DNA of 64,000 nt from Streptomyces griseoluteus (GTDB lineage: Bacteria > Actinomycetota > Actinomycetes > Streptomycetales > Streptomycetaceae), in assembly GCA_000717735.1 (NCBI GenBank), contig JOBE01000017.1, forward strand, positions 1 to 64,000, written 5' to 3'. Positions 1-8,854 of this stretch are shown in pieces; within the stretch, counting starts at the first letter, position 1; each line of letters starts with the position of its first letter. The notes below the pieces were generated by a model. The model worked only from the letters and a program-made list of their open reading frames with translations, was not told where the DNA came from and made no database searches. Both the position numbers and the translations under genes were made by a program.

Positions 1-145
1 CCGGAGGGCAGGAGCCGCGGCGTCTGGTGCGCGCGATCACAAGGCGCCGGGATGCCCTCGTAGCGGAGCTACGTGGGCATGTCGGCAACGCGGCGAGCGG
101 GCGTGCCAGACGCCGCGGCTCAGGCGGGACCTTCCGGACACGGCC
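1..145. mobile_element. Partial MITE-like hairpin repeat (copy A)
   Basis: This stretch is a diverged relative of the complete 195-bp element at 16561-16755. Shared blocks are GCCGCGGCGTCTGGTG, AAGGCGCCGG, TAGCGGAGCT and TCGGCAACGCGGCGAG, in the same order. Its right end reads CCGGACACGGCC and is followed by TA (146-147). The left end is cut off by the window edge, starting at CCGGAGGGC. The inside folds back on itself: the AGCCGCGGCGTCTGG block near 13-28 pairs with CCAGACGCCGCGGCT at 107-121, and 53-65 pairs with 69-81 around a GGA loop. No coding function is seen. The TA flank suggests a TA target duplication, which I infer from copy B. Confidence 0.72.
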
Positions 146-1695
146 TAGATCCAGCTCAGTTCCCACAGGCGCCAGATGCCCGTGCCGTCCGTCAGGTACT
201 GGGAGCCGGCAACGGCCTCCGTGGACAGGACGTAGTCCTTCTTCTGCCACAGCGGGACGAGCGGGACCTCGGCCGCGACCTCGCTCTGGATGTCCCTGAA
301 GTCGGAGGTCGCCCGGGAGCGGTCGCTGAACTGCTGCGTCGAGGCGATCAGGGCGTCGATCTTCTTGCTGGAGAACCCGTTGTGCAGGGTGTTCCCGGTG
401 CCGACGAGCGGTGCGGTGAAGCTGTCGGAGTCGGGGAAGTCGGGCAGCCAGCCGACGGTGTACGCGTCGTAGGTGCCGCTCGCGTACGCCTTCTGGAATT
501 CCTGCCACTCGGCTTCGACGGTCTCGACCTGGAAGAGGCCGGACGCCTCCAGCTGCCGCTTGATCTCGGCGGTCTCGGCGGCGTAGGTGGCGTCCTTGCG
601 GTAGCCGAAGGTGAACTTCACCGGGGTCTTGACGTCGGCCGCCTCCAGGAGCTGCTTCGCCTTCTTGGCGCTCGGCTCCGGATTGACGTCGTAGAACGCG
701 GTGCTGTGCCCGATGAAGCCCTGCGGGATGAGGGAGTACAGCGGCTCGACCGTGCCCTTGAAGGGGCCGGTGGTGATCGCCGGGCGGTCGAGGACGGCGG
801 CGACGGCCTGCCGTACGGCCTTGTCGGCCATGGGCGAGCCGGGCCGGACGTTGAGGTTGAGGTTGCGGATCTCGGCGCTCTCCGCCTCGGTGACCCGGAT
901 CCCGTCGGTGTTCAGGGTCGAGACGAACTCCGGCGGGAGCTGCCGGTGCGTCACCTGGACGGCCCCGGTCTTCCAGGCGTTCGCGAGGTCCGCGGACTGG
1001 CCGAAGTACTTCACGAGGACCGGGCGGCCTGCCTTGGTGACGGCGCCCCGGTACTTCGTGTTGGGCTCCAGGAGCGCGGACTCGCCCTCCTTGTACTCCT
1101 TGAGGACGTACGGACCCGAGCCGTCCACCGCGGAGCCCGTACGCAGCTTGTCGGCCGGGTACTGGTCCCGGTCGACGATCGAACCGGCACCCGTGGCCAC
1201 CTTCAGCGGGAACGTGGCGTCCCGGCCGCTCAGGTGGAAGGTGACGGTGCGGCCCGAGGCCGTGACGCTCTTCAGGGTCGGGAAGAGGGCCTTGGGGCCG
1301 ACGTCCGTCTTGATGCGCAGCATCCGCTCGAAGGAGTACTTGACGTCCTCGGCGGTCACCTTGCGCCCGTTGGAGAAGGCGAGGTCGTCACGGAGCTTGC
1401 ACGCGTACGTCGAGAGCTTGGCGCCCGTGAACTTGCAGCTCTCCGCCGCGTCCGGGACAGGGGTCGTGGACCCCTCCTTGAACGTCAGCAGCGACTGGAA
1501 AACGTTGCTGTACATGGCCCAGGAACCGGCGTCGTACGCGCCGGCCGGGTCCAGTGAAGTGATCTCGTCGGTTGTGCCGACACTGATCGGATCGGTCCGG
1601 CCGTCGTCGGAGGGCAGGAGTTGCCAGCCCCCCACTCCGGCGGCCACCAGTACTCCACACATGATGAGGATCCGCAGACGGACCGTCGACCGCAT
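145..1695 (-). CDS. ABC transporter substrate-binding protein (family 5, peptide/nickel type)
   Basis: 516 residues. The protein is an extracellular solute-binding protein of the DppA/OppA (SBP family 5) type, which delivers oligopeptides or similar ligands to an ABC permease. The N-terminus has a basic stretch and one hydrophobic segment (about residues 7-26). There is no clean lipobox: the only Cys lies inside the helix after L-I-M, so it may be membrane-anchored by an uncleaved signal. The family core follows: SLDPAGAYD near residue 47, the LRDDLAFSNG-type motif and the DVKYSFERM segment. ATG start has AAGGA about nine bases upstream. No permease or ATPase genes lie next to it in the window, so the substrate cannot be inferred. 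The stop codon is formed at the border of repeat element A. Confidence 0.9.
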   Translation of the reverse strand: MRSTVRLRILIMCGVLVAAGVGGWQLLPSDDGRTDPISVGTTDEITSLDPAGAYDAGSWAMYSNVFQSLLTFKEGSTTPVPDAAESCKFTGAKLSTYACKLRDDLAFSNGRKVTAEDVKYSFERMLRIKTDVGPKALFPTLKSVTASGRTVTFHLSGRDATFPLKVATGAGSIVDRDQYPADKLRTGSAVDGSGPYVLKEYKEGESALLEPNTKYRGAVTKAGRPVLVKYFGQSADLANAWKTGAVQVTHRQLPPEFVSTLNTDGIRVTEAESAEIRNLNLNVRPGSPMADKAVRQAVAAVLDRPAITTGPFKGTVEPLYSLIPQGFIGHSTAFYDVNPEPSAKKAKQLLEAADVKTPVKFTFGYRKDATYAAETAEIKRQLEASGLFQVETVEAEWQEFQKAYASGTYDAYTVGWLPDFPDSDSFTAPLVGTGNTLHNGFSSKKIDALIASTQQFSDRSRATSDFRDIQSEVAAEVPLVPLWQKKDYVLSTEAVAGSQYLTDGTGIWRLWELSWI

Positions 1696-1885
1696 TGCCG
1701 TGCTTCCTTTTTTCGTCCACCCCAGCTGCGACGGCCCCCGGAACGCCGCGATGCGGTCATCCCATCACACGGTTTTCACAAGGGGAAGAGGAAACTTCTA
1801 CACGACAGGCATATGTCCGGGAAATGCGAATTTAAGTCGATGAGCAGCCCGTATCGACCTCTGCGCGGGGAGTGACGGGCCCCGG

Positions 1886-3223
1886 TTACGCCTGTTTCGA
1901 GGCGAGTTGGACCAGGGTGATGTCCGAGGGCGCCCCGACGCGTACGGGAGGTCCCCAGGCGCCCGCGCCCCGCGAGACGTACAGCTGGGTGTCGCCGTAC
2001 CGTTCGAGCCCCGCGACGGTCGGGTTGGCCAGTTCGGCCAGGTAGTTGCCGGGCCAGAGCTGGCCGCCGTGGGTGTGGCCGGAGAGCTGGAGGTCGACGC
2101 CGTGGCGTACGGCGTCGTGGACGACGATCGGCTGGTGCGCGAGGAGGACCGCGGCGCGGGCCCGGTCGCGGTCACCGAGGGCCCGTACGAAGTCGGGGCC
2201 CTGGCCCTCGCTCTCCCCCGCGATGTCGTCGACGCCCGCGAGGTCGAAGCCGGCCGCGATCTCCAGCCGCTCGTTGCGCAGCGGGCGCAGGCCGAGTTCG
2301 CGGACGTGGTCGACCCAGGCGTCGGCGCCCGAGAAGTACTCGTGGTTGCCGGTCACGAAGAACGAGCCGTGGCGGGCGCGGAGCCGCGCGAGGGGTTCGG
2401 CGGCGGGGCCGAGGTTCTCGACGGTGCCGTCGACGAGGTCGCCGACGACCGCGATCAGGTCGGGCTGGGTGGAGTTGATCGCGTCCACGATGCGCTGGGT
2501 GTGGGCACGGCCCAGGATCGGGCCGAGGTGGATGTCGGACACGACGGCGATCCGGTAGCCGTGCGCGGCGCGCGGCACCTTGGCGAGGGGCACGGTGACC
2601 CGCTTGATCCGGGGGCCGCGCAGGACGCCGTACGCGCCGTATCCCACGGTCCCGGCGGCGACGGCGGCGGCGGTGCCGCCGACGACCCGGGAGACGAAGA
2701 GCCGCCGGGAGACCTCGGCGGGGGCGGGCCCGGCCGGCTCGGCGGGGGCGGGCTCGGGTTCGGCCGGCTCGGCGGGCGTCTCCGCGGCGGGTGCGGCCTC
2801 GGGGACGAGTACCGGCACGGGAGCGGTCGCCGGCGCGGCGGCCGTCGCCGGCACGGGCGCGGTCGTCAGTGCGGCGGCCGTCGCCGGCACCGCCGCCCTC
2901 GCGTCCCGACGGGCGAGCCAGGCGCGCAGGGCGGGCCGGGCGGCCTCGCCGACGGCCAGGGCGAGGGTCACGTACAGGAGCAGGGCGAGCCAGAGGAAGC
3001 CCGGCCAGGCGACCGCCTGCTGGAGCACGAAGGGGGCTCCGGCCCGGGAGGAGCCCAGGGCCGCGAACGACAGCAGGGGCAGCACCACGACGGCGACCGT
3101 GCCCAGGCGCCGGGGAAGGCTCCCGCGCGTCGTGACGTCACGCACGAGGCGCCGCCACACGTACCAGTGGACCGCGCCGAGCAGCGCGAGAACCACGATC
3201 AGGACCAGCAGGAACACGACCAC
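1886..3223 (-). CDS. Membrane-anchored metallophosphoesterase
   Basis: 445 residues. Calcineurin-like phosphoesterase with all metal-binding motifs visible: SDIHLG (about 229-234), GDLVDG (261-266), GNHEY (292-296) and SGHTHGGQ (near 390). Three hydrophobic helices fill residues 1-95, followed by an Ala/Pro-rich spacer (105-170) and then SRRLFVSR plus a hydrophobic stretch (172-200). That last segment looks like a Tat-type signal placed inside the protein, so the catalytic domain is probably outside the membrane. Substrates of this group (YkuE-like, UDP-sugar or lipid phosphates) are family knowledge and are not shown here. Start GTG at 3223 is the only candidate ahead of the first helix. Confidence 0.9.
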   Translation of the reverse strand: MVVFLLVLIVVLALLGAVHWYVWRRLVRDVTTRGSLPRRLGTVAVVVLPLLSFAALGSSRAGAPFVLQQAVAWPGFLWLALLLYVTLALAVGEAARPALRAWLARRDARAAVPATAAALTTAPVPATAAAPATAPVPVLVPEAAPAAETPAEPAEPEPAPAEPAGPAPAEVSRRLFVSRVVGGTAAAVAAGTVGYGAYGVLRGPRIKRVTVPLAKVPRAAHGYRIAVVSDIHLGPILGRAHTQRIVDAINSTQPDLIAVVGDLVDGTVENLGPAAEPLARLRARHGSFFVTGNHEYFSGADAWVDHVRELGLRPLRNERLEIAAGFDLAGVDDIAGESEGQGPDFVRALGDRDRARAAVLLAHQPIVVHDAVRHGVDLQLSGHTHGGQLWPGNYLAELANPTVAGLERYGDTQLYVSRGAGAWGPPVRVGAPSDITLVQLASKQA

Positions 3224-3245
3224 GCCCCGAAACCCCTCTTCTCAG

Positions 3246-3491
3246 TCAGTCGTTCGATCGGCGCGCGGCGCGCACCCCACGCAACCCGAGCGCCCCGATC
3301 ACCGTCCCCAGGACAAAGGACGTGACGGCGAGCAGCAAGTGAACCCAGAAGTAGGCCGTCGGGTCGCCGGCGTCGTCGAACGCGAGGCCGCTCCCGTCCT
3401 GCCACAGGTTCTTGACGAAGGTGACCCAGATGAACCAGCTCCACACCCCGAACGCGAGCAGGAACCAGGAGACGCGGCGGCTGAGCTTCAT
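3246..3491 (-). CDS. Small two-helix membrane protein, SCO4848-type
   Basis: 81 residues with two hydrophobic segments (about 8-26 and 50-71) separated by a short acidic loop (QDGSGLAFDDAGD). It matches what I remember as the SCO4848 family of small Streptomyces membrane proteins, which sits beside a D-Ala-D-Ala carboxypeptidase gene, as it does here. The longer reading frame extending to 4019 is ignored because the MKLSRRV start gives a normal membrane-protein N-terminus and avoids overlap with the carboxypeptidase. Function unknown. The gap of 22 bases to the metallophosphoesterase gene downstream suggests one transcript. Confidence 0.8.
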   Translation of the reverse strand: MKLSRRVSWFLLAFGVWSWFIWVTFVKNLWQDGSGLAFDDAGDPTAYFWVHLLLAVTSFVLGTVIGALGLRGVRAARRSND

Positions 3492-3600
3492 GACCCCAGT
3501 ATCACCGTGCGCCTCCCGGCCCCCGCGTCCGGGTGGACGAGCCGGGTCGAAGCGCCAGCCGGGGTTCGGATCCCTGTTCCGTACCTGTACGTTCACGACC

Positions 3601-4872
3601 GTGTCTGCTTCGAAGAAGGCCGCTTGGGCGGTCGCCGCTGCTGTGTTGCTGCCGCTTGCCGTCGCCGTGCCCGCCCACGCGGACACGAAGGACGAGAAGG
3701 ACAAACAGCCCAAGCCGCCCGCCGCGATGTCCTCGCTCGGCGGCCCCCTGCTCGGCAACCCCGGCACCCAGGTGAAGCTGGGCCCCGGCGCCCCGGTGCT
3801 GCCGAAGGACCTGTCGGGCCGCGCGTGGATCGTCGCCGACGCGGAGAGCGGCCAGGTCCTCGCCGCGCACAACGCGCACTGGCCGCTCGCCCCGGCCTCC
3901 ACCCTCAAGATGCTCTTCGCGGACACACTGCTGCCGAAGTTCCCCAAGACGCAGAACCACCTGGTCACCAACGCCGACCTGGCGAGGATAGGAGCGGGCT
4001 CCAGCCTGGTCGGCCTCAAGGAGAAGCAGACCTACAGCGTCCACGACCTGTGGCTCGGCGTCTTCCTGCGCTCGGGCAACGACGCCGTGCACGTCCTGAC
4101 CAACATGAACAACGGCCTCCGGCAGACCGTGAAGGACATGAACGCCCGCGCGCGCGAGCTCCAGGCGCTCGACACCCAGGTGGTCTCCCCGGACGGTTAC
4201 GACGCCCCGGGCCAGGTCTCCTCCGCGTACGACCTGACACTCATCGCCCGCAGCGGCATGCAGAACCCCGACTTCCGCGCGTACGCCGCCACGCCCAGGG
4301 CCGCTTTCCCCGGCGAGCTGAAGCCGGGCGGGAAGAAGCGCGAGACGTTCGAGATCCAGAACACCAACCGGCTGCTCACGGGCGACTTCGGCGTCGCGCC
4401 GTACCAGGGCATCGCCGGGGTCAAGAACGGGAACACCACGCACGCGGGCGCCACCTTCACGGGCGTCGCGGAGCGGAACGGCAAGGTCCTCCTCGTCACG
4501 GTGATGAACCCGTCGTCGAAGGAGCAGCACGCGGTCTACCGCGAGACCGCCCGGCTGCTCGACTGGGGCTTCGCCGCGGCGGGCAAGGTGACCCCGGTCG
4601 GCGTGCTGGTGCCGCCGCTGTCCGCGCGTACGGGGACGACCGTGCCGGCCGACGGTTCGGCGCCCGCGCCCGGCAAGAACGCCACCGGGGACACCGTCCG
4701 GGCCGCGGCCACCGACGAGAAGTCCGGTGGCGTGGGGATCGCGCTCGCCGTGGCCGGCGGGGTGCTCGTGCTCCTCGCGGGTGCCGTGTTCCTGGTCAAC
4801 CGCCGCTGGCCGCTGTCGGCGTCGGCGGGGCGTCGTCGCCGCTCCGAGCCGGATCCGGACGTGAATCCGTAG
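3601..4872 (+). CDS. D-alanyl-D-alanine carboxypeptidase (peptidase S11)
   Basis: 423 residues. Secreted penicillin-binding protein that trims the terminal D-Ala from peptidoglycan stem peptides. A signal peptide ends at AHA (about residue 28). The catalytic SxxK motif is S100-T-L-K103, the SxN motif is S158-G-N160, and the KTG box is K275-N-G277, the KNG form common in actinobacterial S11 enzymes. A C-terminal hydrophobic helix (about 382-402) followed by Arg-rich residues anchors the protein in the membrane, as in DacA/DacC-type enzymes. GTG at 3601 is chosen because it directly precedes the signal peptide. The 3' end overlaps the convergent YihY gene by 77 bases. Confidence 0.92.
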   Translation: MSASKKAAWAVAAAVLLPLAVAVPAHADTKDEKDKQPKPPAAMSSLGGPLLGNPGTQVKLGPGAPVLPKDLSGRAWIVADAESGQVLAAHNAHWPLAPASTLKMLFADTLLPKFPKTQNHLVTNADLARIGAGSSLVGLKEKQTYSVHDLWLGVFLRSGNDAVHVLTNMNNGLRQTVKDMNARARELQALDTQVVSPDGYDAPGQVSSAYDLTLIARSGMQNPDFRAYAATPRAAFPGELKPGGKKRETFEIQNTNRLLTGDFGVAPYQGIAGVKNGNTTHAGATFTGVAERNGKVLLVTVMNPSSKEQHAVYRETARLLDWGFAAAGKVTPVGVLVPPLSARTGTTVPADGSAPAPGKNATGDTVRAAATDEKSGGVGIALAVAGGVLVLLAGAVFLVNRRWPLSASAGRRRRSEPDPDVNP

Positions 4873-5707
4873 CCGTCCAGGCGGCGCAGAACAGCAGGAG
4901 CTTCGCGGTGAAGTTGATCCAGAGCATCAGGGCGATCGGAACGCCGAACGCCCCGTACACCGACTTCCCCGCGACATCCCTCATGTAGCCGCCGAGCAGC
5001 AGCTTGAGCAGTTCGAAGCCGACCGCCCCCATGAGCGCCGCGATCACGAGTGCGCGGCGGGGCGGGTGCACGCCGGGCAGCAGCGTCAGCACGTACAGCA
5101 GGATCAGGAAGTCGGCGGCGACGGCGACGAGTACGGCGGCGGCCTGGAGGAGGACTCCGCCCGCCCCTTCGCCGGAGACGCCGACCTGGTCCGCGCTCCA
5201 GCCGACGGCGGTGGAGCCGAGCCAGGAGGCGGCGAGCGAGCCGACGGCGACGCCGCCGAAGCCGACGAGGATGAGCGCGTCCTTGCCCTTGAGCACGACC
5301 GGGTTGCCCTCGTCCACGTCGTCGAGCTTCCACACCGCGCGCAGGCAGTCCCGCATGGAGCCGACCCAGCCGATGCCGGTGACGAGGAGGAGGGCGCCGG
5401 CGACGAGTCCGACGGTGCCGGCGTTGGCGACCAGGCCGCCGATGTCGAGCTGCTCGGAGATCCCCGGGACCTGGTCGGCGATCTTCTCCTCGATCCGGTC
5501 GAGCTGCTCCTGGGAGAGGAGCGCGGCGCCGATCGCGGCGGCCAGGGTGATCAGCGGGAAGAGGGCCAGGAAGGAGAGGAAGGTGATCGCGGCGGCGAGC
5601 CGGCTCCAGTGGACCTCGTCGAGGGTCTCGTACGCGCGCCAGGCGTGGGTCCGCATGAGGCGGGCGACCCAGGGGCCGATGACGGGGAGCTTGGTCAGCC
5701 AGTCCAT
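4796..5707 (-). CDS. YihY/virulence factor BrkB family membrane protein
   Basis: 303 residues with about six transmembrane helices. It carries the family's N-terminal pattern AYETLDEVHWSRLAAAITF and the C-terminal YGAFGVPIALMLWINF motif, which is characteristic of YihY/BrkB proteins (once misassigned as RNase BN). Function in Streptomyces is unknown; the family is proposed to be a transporter or an envelope-associated protein. The cytoplasmic tail is Asp/Pro/Thr-rich. The gene runs convergently into the carboxypeptidase gene. Its ATG is at 5707. Confidence 0.9.
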   Translation of the reverse strand: MDWLTKLPVIGPWVARLMRTHAWRAYETLDEVHWSRLAAAITFLSFLALFPLITLAAAIGAALLSQEQLDRIEEKIADQVPGISEQLDIGGLVANAGTVGLVAGALLLVTGIGWVGSMRDCLRAVWKLDDVDEGNPVVLKGKDALILVGFGGVAVGSLAASWLGSTAVGWSADQVGVSGEGAGGVLLQAAAVLVAVAADFLILLYVLTLLPGVHPPRRALVIAALMGAVGFELLKLLLGGYMRDVAGKSVYGAFGVPIALMLWINFTAKLLLFCAAWTATDSRPDPARSGDDAPPTPTAASGG

Positions 5708-5856
5708 GTGCGTACCTCTACCCGCACCTCCCCCCTCGATCCGCGCGCTGCTCCGGGGTGTTTTCGTGACACTCCTTTAATCACCCATTTCGCCGAATCG
5801 CCATGCCGCCCTTCAATACCGGCATAAGCGGCAGAGACGGCTATACGGTCACCTTC

Positions 5857-7248
5857 ATGGCTGTCGAGACCCACGTCCTTGACGACGACTGCGTCGCACT
5901 CAGCGGCTGGGGGCGCACCGCCCCGACCCTCGCGCGCGTGTTCCGGCCCCGCGGCCACGCGGAGGCGGCCGAGGCCGTCCGCGCCCGAGCGGCGCGCGGT
6001 TCGATCGGCCGCGGCACGATCGCACGCGGTCTCGGCCGCGCGTACGGGGACGCCGCCCAGAACGCCGGCGGCACCGTCCTCGACATGACCGGCCTCGACC
6101 GGATCCTGGCCGTCGACACCACCGCCGGCCTCGTCGTCTGCGAGGCGGGGGTCAGCCTGCACCGGCTGATGGCGGCGCTGCTGCCGCTCGGCTGGTTCGT
6201 CCCGGTCACCCCCGGCACCCGGTACGTCACCGTCGGCGGCGCCGTCGCGTCCGACGTCCACGGCACGAACCACCAGGCCGCGGGGTCCTTCGCCCGGCAC
6301 GTCACCGCGCTCGGACTCCTCACCGCCGACGGCGGCGTCCGGACCGTGCTACCCGGCACCCCGCTCTTCGACGCCACCACCGGCGGCCTGGGCCTGACCG
6401 GCGTGATCCTCTCCGTCACCCTGCGGCTGCTGCCCGTCGAGACCTCGCTGATGAGCGTGGACACCGAACGCGCCCACGACCTCGACGACCTGATGGACCG
6501 GCTCGGCTCCACCGGCCATCACCGGAGCCACGCCGTCGCCTGGATCGACCTGCTCGCCCGGGGCGCCGCCACCGGCCGCGCCGTCCTCACCCGCGCCGAC
6601 CACGCCCCGTACGACGCGCTGCCCCGCCGCCACCGGGCCCGCCGCGAGCCCCTCGCCTTCCGCCCCGGACGGCTGCCCGCCCCACCCCCGTACGTCCCCG
6701 GCGGGCTGCTGAACCGGACCACCGTCGGACTCCTCAACGAGCTCCGGTACCGCCGGGCCGCCCGGGCGAGCACCGGCCGCCTCCAGCCGCTCACCGCCTT
6801 CCTCCACCCCCTGGACGGCATCCCGCACCGGAACAGGGTCTACGGGCGCGAGGGCGTCGTCCCGTACCGGTGCGTCGTCCCGTACGGACAGGAGGAGGCC
6901 CTGCGCAGGGTGGTCCTGCGGATCGCCGGGCGCGGCTGCCCCTCCTCCCCCGCCACCCTCAGGCGCTTCGGCGCCGGCGGCCCCGGCTGGCTCTCCTTTC
7001 CCCGCCCCGGCTGGGCCCTCGCCCTCGACCTGCCCGCGGGGCTCCCCGGGCTCGGCGTCTTCCTCGACACGCTCGACGAGGAGGTCGCGGGCGCGGGCGG
7101 GCGGGTCTGCCTCGCCCAGGACTCGCGGGTACGGCCGGAGGCGCTGGCCGCGATGTACCCGCGGCTCGACGAGTTCCGCGCCCTGCGCGCCGAGCTCGAC
7201 CCCCGCTCCACCTTCACCTCGGACCTCTCCCGCCGCCTCGCCCTCTAG
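5857..7248 (+). CDS. DprE1-like FAD-linked oxidoreductase
   Basis: 463 residues. Homologue of decaprenylphosphoryl-beta-D-ribose 2'-oxidase (DprE1), the flavoenzyme that with DprE2 epimerises DPR to DPA in mycobacteria. The FAD-binding half has GLGRAYGDAAQN (59-70) and GGAVASDVHGTNH (127-139). The C-terminal half aligns well with the M. tuberculosis enzyme through AMYPRLDEF. Several residues that line the mycobacterial active site differ: Lys134 is Thr137, Lys367 is Arg369, Asn385 is Ala387, Cys387 is Ala389 and Lys418 is Gln421. ATG 5857 is chosen over upstream starts because TATACG (5842-5847) sits seven to ten bases before it, as for a leaderless message. Streptomyces lacks arabinogalactan, so the real substrate is open. 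Confidence 0.85.
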   Translation: MAVETHVLDDDCVALSGWGRTAPTLARVFRPRGHAEAAEAVRARAARGSIGRGTIARGLGRAYGDAAQNAGGTVLDMTGLDRILAVDTTAGLVVCEAGVSLHRLMAALLPLGWFVPVTPGTRYVTVGGAVASDVHGTNHQAAGSFARHVTALGLLTADGGVRTVLPGTPLFDATTGGLGLTGVILSVTLRLLPVETSLMSVDTERAHDLDDLMDRLGSTGHHRSHAVAWIDLLARGAATGRAVLTRADHAPYDALPRRHRARREPLAFRPGRLPAPPPYVPGGLLNRTTVGLLNELRYRRAARASTGRLQPLTAFLHPLDGIPHRNRVYGREGVVPYRCVVPYGQEEALRRVVLRIAGRGCPSSPATLRRFGAGGPGWLSFPRPGWALALDLPAGLPGLGVFLDTLDEEVAGAGGRVCLAQDSRVRPEALAAMYPRLDEFRALRAELDPRSTFTSDLSRRLAL

Positions 7249-7256
7249 GAGCCCCC

Positions 7257-8024
7257 ATGAAGGACGCCTTCGGCGCACCGCAGTCCCTGCTCGTCCTCGG
7301 CGGCACCTCCGAGATCGGGCTCGCCACCGCCCGCAGGCTGATCGCACGCCGGACCCGTACCGTCTGGCTGGCCGGGCGTCCCTCCCCCGCGCTGACCGGC
7401 GCGGCCGACTCGCTGCGCGCGCTCGGCGCCGCCGTGCACACCGTCCCCTTCGACGCGCTCGACACGGACTCGCACGAGGAGCGGCTCGGCAAGATCTTCA
7501 CGGAGGGGGGCCCTGCGGGAGATGTGGACATGGTGCTGCTCGCCTTCGGGGTCCCCGGCGATCAGGCGCGCGACGAGTCCGACCCCGTGGCCGCCGTCCG
7601 CGTCGCCCAGACCAACTACACCGGGGCCGTCTCCGCGGGACTGGTGTGCGCGGGCGCGCTCCAGGCGCAGGGGCACGGCTCGCTGGTGGTGCTCTCCTCG
7701 GTGGCGGGCGAGCGGGCCCGCCGCGCCGACTTCATCTACGGCTCCTCGAAGGCGGGGCTCGACGCCTTCGCCCAGGGCCTCGGGGACGCGCTGCACGGCA
7801 CGGGCGTGCACGTCATGGTCGTACGGCCCGGATCCGTGCGCTCGAAGACGACGGCCGGGCTCGCGGAGGGGCCGCTCGCGACCACCCCGGAGGCGGTCGC
7901 GAGTGCGATCGAGCTGGGGCTGCGGCGCCGCTCGGAGACGGTGTGGGTGCCGGGGGCGCTGCGGGTGGTGATGGCGGCGGTGCGGCACGCGCCGAGGCCG
8001 CTGTTCCGGCGGCTGCCGGTGTGA
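7257..8024 (+). CDS. DprE2-like short-chain dehydrogenase
   Basis: 255 residues. NAD(P)-dependent SDR of the DprE2 type, which reduces the 2'-keto intermediate made by DprE1. The nucleotide-binding motif is GGTSEIG (15-21), the catalytic Ser lies in VLSSVAG, and the Tyr/Lys pair is in YGSSKAG. The C-terminus (WVPGALRVVMAAVRHAPRPLFRRLP) is a short amphipathic/hydrophobic tail like that of mycobacterial DprE2, which suggests membrane association. Only eight bases separate it from the DprE1-like gene, so both are in one operon and very probably work in sequence on a polyprenyl-phosphate sugar (inference). Confidence 0.87.
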   Translation: MKDAFGAPQSLLVLGGTSEIGLATARRLIARRTRTVWLAGRPSPALTGAADSLRALGAAVHTVPFDALDTDSHEERLGKIFTEGGPAGDVDMVLLAFGVPGDQARDESDPVAAVRVAQTNYTGAVSAGLVCAGALQAQGHGSLVVLSSVAGERARRADFIYGSSKAGLDAFAQGLGDALHGTGVHVMVVRPGSVRSKTTAGLAEGPLATTPEAVASAIELGLRRRSETVWVPGALRVVMAAVRHAPRPLFRRLPV

Positions 8025-8048
8025 GGCCCCGGGGGCGGGGCGGAGGCG

Positions 8049-8645
8049 TCAGCCCGTGGGGGTGGCGGTCGGCGTATCGCACGGGCTGACGCCCTGCGAC
8101 GGGACGGCCGGCACCGGACGGCCGCTGCCGAACATGTAGTCGCACAGCTTCCGCCAGACGCCGTCCGGGCCCTGCTCGTACAGCGCGAAGGAGCGGCAGG
8201 TCCAGGCCGCCTCGTAGCCGGCGAGCTCCTCGAACGCCCGGTCCATCCCCTCCTCGGAGATGCCGTGCGCCACGGTGACGTGCGGGTGGTACGGGAACTG
8301 GAGCTCGCGCACCAGCGGCCCCGTCTCGTCCCGGATCAGGTGCTGGAGGCGGCGGCAGGGCGAGTCGCCCTCCTCCACCTTCACGTAGACGACCGGGGAG
8401 AGCGGACGGAAGGTCCCGGTGCCCTTCAGGCGTACCGGGAAGGGCTGGTGGTCGGCGGCGACGCCGGCGAGGTGCGCCTCGATCTCCGGCAGCCGCTCCT
8501 CCGGGACCTCGGTCGGCGGGACCAGCGTGACGTGCGTGGGGATGCCGTAGGCGGCCGGGTCCCCGAAGCCGGCGCGCCGCTCCTGGAGCAGGCTGCCGTA
8601 GGGCTCCGGGACCGCGATCGAAACGCCGAGCGTTACGGTCCCCAC
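8049..8645 (-). CDS. 2'-5' RNA ligase family protein (2H phosphoesterase)
   Basis: 198 residues. Both HxTx signature motifs of the 2H phosphoesterase superfamily are present: H38-V-T-L and H-V-T-V near residue 122, with the spacing expected for LigT/YjcG-like enzymes. Members ligate or hydrolyse 2'-5' phosphodiester or cyclic phosphodiester bonds in RNA. The substrate is unknown here. The GTG start has a strong GGAGGAG site seven bases upstream. It lies just downstream of trpS on the same strand but is separated from it by a 23-bp tandem repeat block, so co-transcription is uncertain. Confidence 0.85.
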   Translation of the reverse strand: MGTVTLGVSIAVPEPYGSLLQERRAGFGDPAAYGIPTHVTLVPPTEVPEERLPEIEAHLAGVAADHQPFPVRLKGTGTFRPLSPVVYVKVEEGDSPCRRLQHLIRDETGPLVRELQFPYHPHVTVAHGISEEGMDRAFEELAGYEAAWTCRSFALYEQGPDGVWRKLCDYMFGSGRPVPAVPSQGVSPCDTPTATPTG

Positions 8646-8764
8646 GTCGTTCTCCTCCGTCGTGCGTCGACTTGTGTGCGGTGGTGGCTTGTGTGCGGTG
8701 GCTCGTGGTGGTGCAGCCGCCAGTGTGCGGCCTGCACCACCCTTATGGCCAGGGTCGTCCGCCT

Positions 8765-8854
8765 CGGTGCCCGGCGGGCCGGAAGGTCCGTGCCCGGCGG
8801 GTGAGGTGGTCCGTGCCCGGCGGGTGAGGTGGTCCGTGCTCGGCGGGCCGGACG

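Noticed and set aside
1907..3325. Long plus-strand open frame of 472 codons opposite the metallophosphoesterase
   Set aside because: It is the GC-skewed shadow of a gene with complete catalytic motifs; its translation is Gly/Arg/Asp-rich with no domain. The same holds for other long frames, such as those at 73-1557, 2580-4988, 11208-12887, 22446-23729, 38124-40379 and 53066-55555.
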